Below are positions 1-5,490 of a stretch of 8,899 nucleotides of DNA, piece after piece (position 1 is the first letter of the stretch; every line of letters starts with the position of its first letter). The position numbers were made by a program, and so were the translations under genes. The stretch covers positions 1 to 8,899 of the forward strand of contig JAEDFR010000095.1 in assembly GCA_016297945.1 (NCBI GenBank), given 5' to 3'. The notes under the pieces are model-generated. The model saw only the letters and a program-made list of their open reading frames with translations. It searched no databases and had not been told where the DNA came from. Source of the DNA: Lachnospiraceae bacterium (GTDB lineage Bacteria; Bacillota; Clostridia; Lachnospirales; Lachnospiraceae).

Positions 1-192
1 TCACTAGAAGAATTAGCGATATTAAAAATTTTAAAAACCGAACCATCTGCAACTCAAAAAAGAATTGCTGAGTTATCTGGAAAATCAGAGAGAACAATAA
101 AAAGAAGAACTGTTGAGATGCAGGAAAAAGGGTTAATTGTTCGCGAAAGTGGAAAGCGAAATGGAAAATGGAAAGTATTGATTGAAATGTAG
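1..192 (+). CDS. C-terminal winged-helix domain of a truncated protein (AlbA_2/HATPase_c_4-type ATP-binding regulator likely)
   Basis: The open frame enters from the left edge and ends at TAG 190-192, giving 63 visible residues. The sequence shows a compact winged helix-turn-helix: a first helix (EELAILKIL), a second (TQKRIAELS), a recognition-helix candidate (SERTIKRRTVEMQEKG), then a wing (LIVRESGKRNGKWKVLIE). This kind of C-terminal tail (short HTH ending in a G-K-W-x-V wing) is known from Schlafen/AlbA_2 and HATPase_c_4 'ATP-binding' proteins of Firmicutes, where it follows the catalytic-looking domains. Those domains would lie to the left and cannot be seen. The assignment to that family is an inference; a MarR/ArsR-like or other wHTH protein is the alternative. 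No clear terminator follows it before the next promoter. Confidence 0.7.
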   Translation, partial: SLEELAILKILKTEPSATQKRIAELSGKSERTIKRRTVEMQEKGLIVRESGKRNGKWKVLIEM

Positions 193-262
193 TTTTGTTT
201 GCACATACAACAAGAACGAAAAGGAAGAAGTAATAAATCGGAAGTTCCCGCTCATTACAAAA

Positions 263-279
263 GTGAAATATTTATAACA
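263..279 (+). promoter_or_regulatory. Operator copy 1 (distal), 17 bp
   Basis: GTGAAATATTTATAACA matches the sites at 305-321 and 329-345 in 16 of 17 positions. It lies just upstream of the -35 hexamer at 286. Its start is 42 bp from the start of copy 2, about four helical turns, so proteins bound at both sites would sit on the same DNA face. The site probably binds the Cro/C1-type regulator encoded at 778-981; that link is inferred from proximity. Confidence 0.6.
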
Positions 280-285
280 TTTCTG

Positions 286-314
286 TTGACAGTCCGCAAT
301 ACGTGTGATATATT
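286..314 (+). promoter_or_regulatory. Sigma-A promoter of the membrane protein/regulator pair
   Basis: A perfect -35 TTGACA (286-291), a 17-bp spacer and a -10 TATATT (309-314, five of six consensus bases). The -10 is preceded by TGA at 306-308, which fits an extended -10 (TGn). Expected transcription start is near 320-322. The -10 lies inside operator copy 2 (305-321), so a protein on that operator would block polymerase binding. The first gene downstream starts at 366. Confidence 0.8.
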
Positions 315-321
315 TATAACA
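305..321 (+). promoter_or_regulatory. Operator copy 2, left arm of a perfect inverted repeat, covers the -10
   Basis: GTGATATATTTATAACA is the exact reverse complement of 329-345; the arms are separated by 7 bases (CGCAAGA, 322-328). The first 16 bases are themselves an imperfect dyad of the form GT-n-ATA-n-AT-n-TAT-n-AC (12 of 16 symmetric positions), as expected for a dimer-binding site of a Cro/C1-type protein. It overlaps the promoter -10. Confidence 0.7.
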
Positions 322-328
322 CGCAAGA

Positions 329-345
329 TGTTATAAATATATCAC
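329..345 (-). promoter_or_regulatory. Operator copy 3, right arm of the inverted repeat, in the leader
   Basis: TGTTATAAATATATCAC is a perfect 17-bp inverted copy of 305-321. It lies at and just after the expected transcription start and ends 7 bases before the ribosome binding site (GGGAGGT, 353-359). In RNA the two arms could pair only partly, because transcription should start near the end of the left arm; a DNA operator is therefore more likely than a terminator or RNA switch. Confidence 0.65.
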
Positions 346-365
346 ATTCGTTGGGAGGTATTTGT

Positions 366-776
366 ATGAAAAGGAAAGTAACATTAAGAGAACTGGTGGG
401 CGCACGTATCGTGCTGGCAGTTTGTGTTGCAGTGTATTATTGGTGCTGTGCCAGAAATGGTTGGGAGAATTATTTCACTTCCATTCAGAATTGCGTTGTA
501 ATATTTGCCTTTTTGTTTTTCTGTTCTTTGGCTGCCCGAGAAAAGAAATACAAAAAAGAGGTCGTGGACGAAATGGCGGCTGCAAACCTAAAAAGATGCG
601 ATTCAATCTGCTATAAGATTCTTATGGTATCGATAGTCTGCATCGGATTTTTGTCTGCATTTTTAAGATTTGCAGTATCCTCGGAAGTAATCGGCTATAT
701 GCTGATGGGCGTACTGGTACTGATCTCCATTATCAGGACGATCCTGTTCTGTTATATGGATGCAAAGGGGGTTTAG
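366..776 (+). CDS. Small four-helix integral membrane protein, function unknown
   Basis: The product has 136 residues. I chose ATG 366 because GGGAGGT at 353-359 sits 6 bases before it; an in-frame TTG at 351 would place the start inside that ribosome binding site. Four hydrophobic segments are visible at about residues 11-29, 39-57, 83-103 and 107-130, joined by a basic, charged middle loop (REKKYKKEVVDE, 58-69). This suggests an inner-membrane protein with both ends on the same side. I do not recognise a catalytic motif. The layout, a small membrane protein followed immediately by a 60-70 residue Cro/C1 regulator, is common in Firmicutes (YozG-type regulators next to DUF2178-like proteins). 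It is controlled by the promoter and three operators upstream. Six cysteines lie in or near the membrane segments, which is somewhat high for its size. Confidence 0.8.
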   Translation: MKRKVTLRELVGARIVLAVCVAVYYWCCARNGWENYFTSIQNCVVIFAFLFFCSLAAREKKYKKEVVDEMAAANLKRCDSICYKILMVSIVCIGFLSAFLRFAVSSEVIGYMLMGVLVLISIIRTILFCYMDAKGV

Positions 777-777
777 A

Positions 778-981
778 GTGGTGCTCGTGACGAAAATCAA
801 GGAATACCGCGAAAATGCCGGGATGAAACAGGCAGAATTAGCGGAACTGGTGAACGCAAGAAGAGAAACAATCGTACATCTGGAGAACGGTAAGTACAAT
901 CCATCTCTGAAACTTGCGATGGATATCGCTAAGGTTTTTGGAGTTACTGTTGAGGATATATTTGAGTTTACAGATTCTTAG
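778..981 (+). CDS. Cro/C1-type (XRE) helix-turn-helix transcriptional regulator, YozG-like
   Basis: The product is a 67-residue single-domain DNA-binding protein. The whole length is the HTH_3 fold: MKQAELAELVNARRETIVHLENGKYNPS carries the two HTH helices, followed by the typical ending (AMDIAKVFGVTVEDIFEF) of the minimal YozG-like family. The start is uncertain. AAGGGGG at 765-771 places GTG 778 (spacing 6) or GTG 781 (spacing 9) in range; ATG 760 would add a non-homologous leader and overlap the previous gene. GTG 778 lies one base after the stop of the membrane protein gene, so the two are almost certainly translationally coupled. By analogy with similar pairs it probably represses its own operon through the operators at 263-345. 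No effector domain is present, so any signal may come through the membrane partner; that is inference. Confidence 0.85.
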   Translation: MVLVTKIKEYRENAGMKQAELAELVNARRETIVHLENGKYNPSLKLAMDIAKVFGVTVEDIFEFTDS

Positions 982-1033
982 GCGCAGCACAGCAACTGCT
1001 CGTTTGAAGTACGAGATAAAGAAGGTATTATTA

Positions 1034-1927
1034 ATGGGCGAATTATGGGATGTATATACAAAAGATAGAAGATTAACCGGTAAGACTTGTATTCGTGGAG
1101 AACAGGGGAATCTCTTAGAAGATGAATTTCATATGTGGGTCATGGTTTGGATTAAAAATCCAAAGACCAGAAAGTATTTGGTATCTCAGCGCAGTGCTGA
1201 TAAAGATACGGATCCCTTGAAATGGGAAACAGTAGCCGGACATGCGGTATCAGGTGATACAAGCTTAGATGCAGCACAACGAGAGGTTTTTGAAGAAGTA
1301 GGAATCACATTGAAACCAGAGAATGCAAAAATACTTGCAACAAAGGTAGCCTGCATCTATGATGGACGACGCCATAATTGGATACGAGACTCGTTCTATT
1401 TTGAAACAAATGAGGAACCTGATTTGCAAAAAGCAACAACCAGGGAAGTGCTACAGACAAAGTGGCTTACAGTTACAGAGATCAAAGAAATGTACGATCG
1501 TGGTGAGTGCTGTTTGAATATGGGAGATCTTTTTGGATTTGAAGCAAATCCTGTACCTTCAGATAGATATCAGAATATGATAGGACAGGTAGTAAAAGGA
1601 AAAATTGATCGTCCCATGGGTAGTTACCATCCACGTAACAAGGATATGTATTATCCAGTTAATTATGGTTATGTGGAAGGAGTGATCGGGGGAGATGGAG
1701 CAGAGCAGGATATATATCTTTTGGGAGAGAATTCTGCAGTTCAAGAATTCACTGGAAAGGTAATTGCGGTTTATCACAGATATGATGACAATGAAACTAA
1801 ATGGATTGTGGTTCCATGTGATGAAAATGGTAATGTCCGAAGCGATGTGAATATCCCCAGTGATAATGAAATATATGCACAGATTTCATTCCAGGAACAG
1901 TTCTTTTGTGGAGTTCTAGTGAAGTAA
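1034..1927 (+). CDS. Nudix hydrolase fused to an inorganic-pyrophosphatase-like domain
   Basis: The product has 297 residues. ATG 1034 is preceded by AAGAAGG about 8 bases upstream; the frame is open further back to 914 but that part overlaps the regulator gene and lacks homology-like features. Residues 1-170 are a Nudix fold of the YfcD/IPP-isomerase-like type, with the Nudix box at 69-91: G69, D75 in the usual Glu place, then R83-E84, E87-E88 and G90-I91. These side chains bind Mg2+ for hydrolysis of a nucleoside diphosphate linked to another moiety. Residues about 184-297 resemble the small Firmicutes family-I pyrophosphatase-like domain (YYPVNYGYVEG at 206-216; DGAEQD at 221-226; FQEQFF at 286-291). 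The classical D-x-D-P-x-D metal motif appears as D-G-A-E-Q-D, missing the middle Asp, so pyrophosphatase activity is doubtful. Substrates are unknown. A 52-base gap separates it from the regulator gene, without an evident terminator. Confidence 0.85.
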   Translation: MGELWDVYTKDRRLTGKTCIRGEQGNLLEDEFHMWVMVWIKNPKTRKYLVSQRSADKDTDPLKWETVAGHAVSGDTSLDAAQREVFEEVGITLKPENAKILATKVACIYDGRRHNWIRDSFYFETNEEPDLQKATTREVLQTKWLTVTEIKEMYDRGECCLNMGDLFGFEANPVPSDRYQNMIGQVVKGKIDRPMGSYHPRNKDMYYPVNYGYVEGVIGGDGAEQDIYLLGENSAVQEFTGKVIAVYHRYDDNETKWIVVPCDENGNVRSDVNIPSDNEIYAQISFQEQFFCGVLVK

Positions 1928-2118
1928 ACATTGAAAAGAAGATATATCTTGCAGTTATGCCGGATTATTGTCATCAGAAAATTGGGCAAAAACTTTTTGC
2001 GGATATATGGAAAAAAATCTATAAGAATAAGGGAGAGCAAAGAACGGATATAACAATTAGGACAAAGAAATTTCAGAAGGAGGAAAGGGAGAATGGACCT
2101 TCTTGTATTAATTGGTAG
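1906..2118 (+). pseudogene. Possible remnant of a GNAT acetyltransferase
   Basis: A short frame begins inside the end of the Nudix gene and runs past the start of the kinase gene. Its centre, IYLAVMPDYCHQKIGQKLF, aligns by eye with GNAT motif A (a strand, then the acetyl-CoA pyrophosphate loop of the form Q/R-x-x-G-x-G/A, then a helix), but the loop reads HQKIG and lacks one glycine. No upstream GNAT motifs C/D and no downstream motif B are visible, and no ribosome binding site precedes a sensible start. This looks like a decayed fragment, or chance. The real kinase gene starts at 2093 in another frame. Confidence 0.3.
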
Positions 2119-3151
2119 TGGCGCTGTCGGTAAAATGACAGTCGGCCAGGAGCTAATGAAGATAACGGATTACAGGCTGTTTCATAATCATATGATGATA
2201 GAACCTGTGATAGAAATATTTGGAAAATTTGATGGCGCTGTGGTAAGTAAGCTTCGCGAGGATATCTTTGACGCATTTATGAAAACTGATTACAGTGGAA
2301 TGATTTTTACTTTTATGTGGGCCTTTGATATGCAGTCTGACTGGAATTATATCAAATCGGTAACAGATAAATTTGCGGCTTCTGGTGGAAATGTTTATTA
2401 TGTGGAGCTTGTTGCTGATAGGGCAGTCAGAATTGAACGAAATAAAAATGAGAACCGTCTAAAAAACAAAGCTTCCAAGAGAGATATCGTAGTATCTGAG
2501 GATCGTATGTTACGAGAAGAAACAAAGTACCGTCTTGTAAGCAATGACGGTGAGATTCCATTTAAGAACTATATGAAAATCGACAATACCCATCTTGAAC
2601 CAGCGGAAGTTGCTGCGATGATTAAGGAGCGATTTAATCTTCCGAGTATCAGAGTTACAGAAATGATGAATCGGGTTAAATTGGAAGAAGTCCGTGAAAA
2701 TGAAATAGAACAGCTCCATGATATGCAGGTTCAGAGTTTTATGCCCTTATATGATAAGTATCATGATGATGGCTCTCCGGCAATTGAGTCAATAGAAAAA
2801 GTCAGGGCTAGAGCTGCAAGTGATACGAGGAAGTATTTTTTTATTGTGAAGGATGGTGCAAGAGTTGGGGCTATCAATATAGGCAACAAACCTTGGATAG
2901 AAGACAAAACGATTTTTTACATAAGTCCTATATTCATTCTTCCTAAATATCAAAATCAGGGAATCGGATATGCTGCAATTCAGAAAGCTTTTACGCTGTA
3001 TCCTGTAGCAACGGCGTGGAGACTTGATACAATATTGCAGGAGCCGGCAAATTGTCGTCTGTATGAAAAATGTGGCTTTGTCAGAACTGGAGAGGAACAG
3101 GTTGTAAATGACAAAATGACCTTGATAAATTATGAAAAACGAAAAATATAG
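2093..3151 (+). CDS. P-loop (AAA/shikimate-kinase-like) ATPase or kinase fused to a GNAT acetyltransferase
   Basis: The product has 352 residues. ATG 2093 follows a strong AAGGAGG (2077-2083, spacing 9). Residues 1-185 are a small P-loop kinase-like domain: Walker A GSGAVGKMT at 8-16 (G8, G13, K14, T16) directly after the first strand, a HNHMMIEPV segment at 31-39, and a basic lid-like region R114-R130 (ERNKNENRLKNKASKR). This resembles the 'AAA family ATPase' proteins of about 180 residues in clostridia that phosphorylate unknown small molecules. Residues 192-352 are a complete GNAT domain: motif A with FILPKYQNQGIGYAAI (281-296) holds the acetyl-CoA loop Q-N-Q-G-I-G, and the C-terminal NCRLYEKCGFVRTGE (320-334) is the usual motif B. 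The MMNRVKLEEV start of the GNAT part (191-200) looks like a former initiation region, consistent with fusion of two genes. Substrate unknown; dual modification of an antibiotic or metabolite is possible. The MerR gene follows 16 bases later. Confidence 0.8.
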   Translation: MDLLVLIGSGAVGKMTVGQELMKITDYRLFHNHMMIEPVIEIFGKFDGAVVSKLREDIFDAFMKTDYSGMIFTFMWAFDMQSDWNYIKSVTDKFAASGGNVYYVELVADRAVRIERNKNENRLKNKASKRDIVVSEDRMLREETKYRLVSNDGEIPFKNYMKIDNTHLEPAEVAAMIKERFNLPSIRVTEMMNRVKLEEVRENEIEQLHDMQVQSFMPLYDKYHDDGSPAIESIEKVRARAASDTRKYFFIVKDGARVGAINIGNKPWIEDKTIFYISPIFILPKYQNQGIGYAAIQKAFTLYPVATAWRLDTILQEPANCRLYEKCGFVRTGEEQVVNDKMTLINYEKRKI

Positions 3152-3167
3152 TCAGGAGAAAATACCT

Positions 3168-3799
3168 ATGATGATAGTGAATGAAGTAAGTAAACTGACT
3201 GGAGTGAGTATACGCACTCTGCAATATTATGATTCCATTGGTCTCTTAAAGCCAAGTAAATACACAGAGTCCGGCTATAGGTTGTATGACGATACAGCAT
3301 TGGAACGGTTGCAACAGATAGGCTATTGACCTTGAAGAAGGAGCATATAGAGAATCTGATTAATTTTGCTCAAGGAATAAAAAAGATAGGAGTGAAAAAA
3401 ATGGATTTTACAGCATTTGACACAAAAAAGATTGATGAATATTCAAAACGAGCAAAAGAACAGTGGGGAGGGACTTCTGAATATCAGGAATATGAAGAAA
3501 AGTTTAAGAATATGACGGATGTTCAGCAAAAAGATGTGATAAGTAGTTTTATGTTAATTTTTGTAGAATTTGGAAAACTGAAAGAGCAAGAAGCTACAAG
3601 TGATATAGTTCAATTGCAGGTTAAGAAGCTTCAGGATTTTATATCAGAACATTATTATCATTGTTCGAAGGAGATTCTGTCCGGACTTGGAAAGATGTAT
3701 GCAGGTGGAGGAGAATTTACGGAGAATATTGATCATTATGGAGGAGAAGGAACTGCAGAGTTTACTGCCAAAGCAATTGACATTTACTGTCAGAAATAA
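3168..3799 (+). pseudogene. MerR-family regulator with TipAS ligand-binding domain, disrupted by an internal deletion and frameshift
   Basis: ATG 3168 follows AGGAG (3154-3158). The first frame gives a clear MerR winged-helix (VNEVSKLTGVSIRTLQYYDSIGLL, then GYRLYDDTALERLQQ) and stops at TGA 3327-3329 after 53 residues. From about 3326 the -1 frame continues to TAA 3797-3799 with a TipAS domain (TLKKEHIENLI..., then MDFTAFDTKKIDEY..., ending GKMYAGGGEFTENIDHYGGEGTAEFT). Intact relatives carry the rest of the MerR DNA-binding domain and the dimerisation helix between these parts; here that segment, I estimate 35-45 residues, is absent. Typical relatives have LQQ-I both before and just before LL-TLKK, so a deletion between short repeats plus loss of one base would explain the junction. 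The N-terminal piece alone should not dimerise or activate transcription. It probably belonged to the operon of the kinase-GNAT gene. Confidence 0.8.
3401..3799 (+). CDS. Possible free-standing TipAS-like ligand-binding protein from an internal start
   Basis: Inside the broken MerR gene, ATG 3401 has its own ribosome binding site AGGAG (3388-3392, spacing 8) and would give 132 residues (MDFTAFDTKKIDEY... to ...AIDIYCQK), nearly the complete TipAS domain. TipAS of Streptomyces lividans is known to be made from an internal in-frame start of tipA and to trap thiopeptide antibiotics. The reading frame here shows no stop or gap, suggesting it is either young or kept. Whether it is expressed is inference; it would depend on transcription from the upstream genes. 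The two sheltering features, a start with a site and an intact domain, are directly visible. Confidence 0.5.
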   Translation: MDFTAFDTKKIDEYSKRAKEQWGGTSEYQEYEEKFKNMTDVQQKDVISSFMLIFVEFGKLKEQEATSDIVQLQVKKLQDFISEHYYHCSKEILSGLGKMYAGGGEFTENIDHYGGEGTAEFTAKAIDIYCQK

Positions 3800-3813
3800 G
3801 AAGAAAACGGATA

Positions 3814-5319
3814 TTAATACCCTCTATTTTTTAGTTCACATACAATATCATAAAATTTCTTTAATACATCAAAGCCTTTGATATCTTCCCGCTTTAGGTC
3901 AATCATATCTCCGTGGGAGATACCGCGGTTAGTAGTGCTCTTGAGGACACCTTTGAATTCTCCCCACGTAGCACTTGAGACATCTACCAGACCGTCATTT
4001 TGGCGGCCTTTTTGTGTGCACATTAATAAGTAAGGAAACCACAACAAAGAATCACTGAAGAGGCTCTTCATAATTGAAGTATAGCTCTGATAATATACTC
4101 CTTTGGCATTAGGATTATTAAGATTGAATTCCTCACAAAAAAGAGGATCCAGTTGTTTGCTTGCCGCATAGCAGTCAGGCTTTGTATCGCCTGCCAATAG
4201 GAAAGGCTTGTTTAATTGCTTAGCAGTATATCGATATACATAATCAGGTAATTTATTAAGTAATGTAATAATTTCCGAACCGCGATGAGGAGTGTTAATA
4301 GTGGTGAGGCTGGCAACCTTATCCGCATATCCCAGAGAGGAAATCAAATAGCGACAATCCAGACCGCCTTTTGAGTGAGCAATGATATTGACCTTGTCAC
4401 AATTATTTTCAGAGAGAGCCTTGTCAATGATCCTACAGATGGTAGCAGCATTATCTTCGATGGTTCCCCATGCATTCTGATGACCGTAATATATCTTTGC
4501 TCCGTGCTGCTGCAGAATTTGAGGAATTCGTCCCCAATAATTAAAGTATCGTAAGTCCCTGAAACCGATGCCATGAACCATGATAATCGGATATTTTGTT
4601 CGGCATAATTCATCTGTTTTTGTAAAGGCTTCCTGCTTACTTCGGTTAAGTGTAACCAGGTATTCATCCTTTGCAGCATTGCACATGATATGAGCCAGAT
4701 ACAATTGCACAATCGGGACCCACATAAATAACAGGATAAATATGCGTTTTCCAACTACTAAATTGCGTGAGCAAATAAAAATGCGGAGACAGCCATTTAT
4801 TAAAAATAACCAGACAAACAGCACGGCGTAAATTGCTTCAAACGACAAAGCAGCTATTGCTTTTGCCGTATTATGAATGGACGGAAGAAAAGAAAAGGTA
4901 TATCCTATGAGTTCTTGATAAGGATTGACAGGTAAAATAAAGTAGCTGACGATATACCAGACCATCAATAAATAAAGTCCCCATAGTCCGCAATGGATCA
5001 GATTCCGTCCGGAATAAATGATATTAACTCTGGGATTTTTGGTTTTGTCTTTCCTGACAGACTGCAAGTGGAGACGTAGCGTTGTATAAAGCTGAAATAC
5101 AAGTGTCGCAATAGCAAATATTGCTACAGTCAGATAAGTGGAGCCATTACCATTGCCCTTAACCCTGCTGATCAGAAAGTGAAACCAGAGAAGGGGTAAG
5201 TGGGGCATAAGAAAAAGATATAATACAAAGCACCACTTTTTAGACAGATCAATTATTCTGCAGGCGTCCAGAATACAGATAACAATCATAATAATGGAAA
5301 TAATTATGTATGAGAACAT
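3814..5319 (-). CDS. Membrane-anchored alpha/beta hydrolase (triacylglycerol-lipase-like)
   Basis: The product has 501 residues; the ATG at 5319-5317 is preceded by AAGGAG (5332-5327, spacing 7). The first half holds about six hydrophobic segments (near 1-19, 29-50, 61-79, 106-130, 157-178 and 191-212), placing the enzyme in the membrane. The second half, from about 243, is an alpha/beta hydrolase: PIIMVHGIGFRD (244-255) supplies the oxyanion-hole HG; IIAHSKGG (312-319) is the nucleophile elbow with Ser316; Asp442 in NDGLVDVSSATWG and His469 in ISHGD complete a likely triad. The VHG-G-F and AHSxGG patterns are those of bacterial lipases of the family I.4/I.5 kind, in which DGLVD and SHGD precede the ends of the protein. 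Substrate is probably a lipid or other ester at the membrane. The gene converges with the TipAS gene, with only 14 bases between their stops and no clear terminator, and is divergent from the glycosyltransferase gene. Confidence 0.85.
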   Translation of the reverse strand: MFSYIIISIIMIVICILDACRIIDLSKKWCFVLYLFLMPHLPLLWFHFLISRVKGNGNGSTYLTVAIFAIATLVFQLYTTLRLHLQSVRKDKTKNPRVNIIYSGRNLIHCGLWGLYLLMVWYIVSYFILPVNPYQELIGYTFSFLPSIHNTAKAIAALSFEAIYAVLFVWLFLINGCLRIFICSRNLVVGKRIFILLFMWVPIVQLYLAHIMCNAAKDEYLVTLNRSKQEAFTKTDELCRTKYPIIMVHGIGFRDLRYFNYWGRIPQILQQHGAKIYYGHQNAWGTIEDNAATICRIIDKALSENNCDKVNIIAHSKGGLDCRYLISSLGYADKVASLTTINTPHRGSEIITLLNKLPDYVYRYTAKQLNKPFLLAGDTKPDCYAASKQLDPLFCEEFNLNNPNAKGVYYQSYTSIMKSLFSDSLLWFPYLLMCTQKGRQNDGLVDVSSATWGEFKGVLKSTTNRGISHGDMIDLKREDIKGFDVLKKFYDIVCELKNRGY

Positions 5320-5347
5320 TCGGAATCTCCTTAAAAGTATTTATTTC

Positions 5348-5376
5348 ATTATAAGTCTTTTTTTAGGAAATAAAAA
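5348..5376 (-). promoter_or_regulatory. Putative promoter of the membrane lipase gene
   Basis: Reading the minus strand, a perfect -10 TATAAT lies at 5353-5348, about 29 bases from the lipase ATG, which leaves room for the AAGGAG site. The -35 at a 17-bp spacing is weak (TTTTTA, 5376-5371). Apart from this and the weak start signals of the opposite gene, the 171 bases at 5320-5490 hold only AT-rich sequence with no gene that I can support. Confidence 0.4.
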
Positions 5377-5490
5377 GGAGATTAAAATATCCGGAGAAAT
5401 CATCTACAATTTTCTGAATAAATTTGATAAAATATTCAATAAGTTCAGTAATATCGGAACACAAAAGATTTTAGTAAGGAACGTAAAGTT

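Noticed and set aside
305..345. The perfect inverted repeat as a transcription terminator
   Set aside because: It has no GC-rich stem or U-tract, and its left arm contains the -10 of a strong promoter, so an operator explains it better.
914..1033. Extended start for the Nudix gene in the same frame, overlapping the XRE gene
   Set aside because: The added 40 residues read like the shadow of the regulator gene and ATG 1034 has a good ribosome binding site.
3778..3792. TGACA-TTTAC-TGTCA hairpin near the end of the TipAS gene as a terminator
   Set aside because: The stem is only 5 bp, lies within the coding region, and no T-tract follows on either strand.
5424..5454. TTGATA-N19-TAATAT as a promoter for the glycosyltransferase gene
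   Set aside because: The spacer is too long for an ordinary sigma-A promoter and the region is AT-rich, so chance matches are expected; no dyad supports a MerR-type site.
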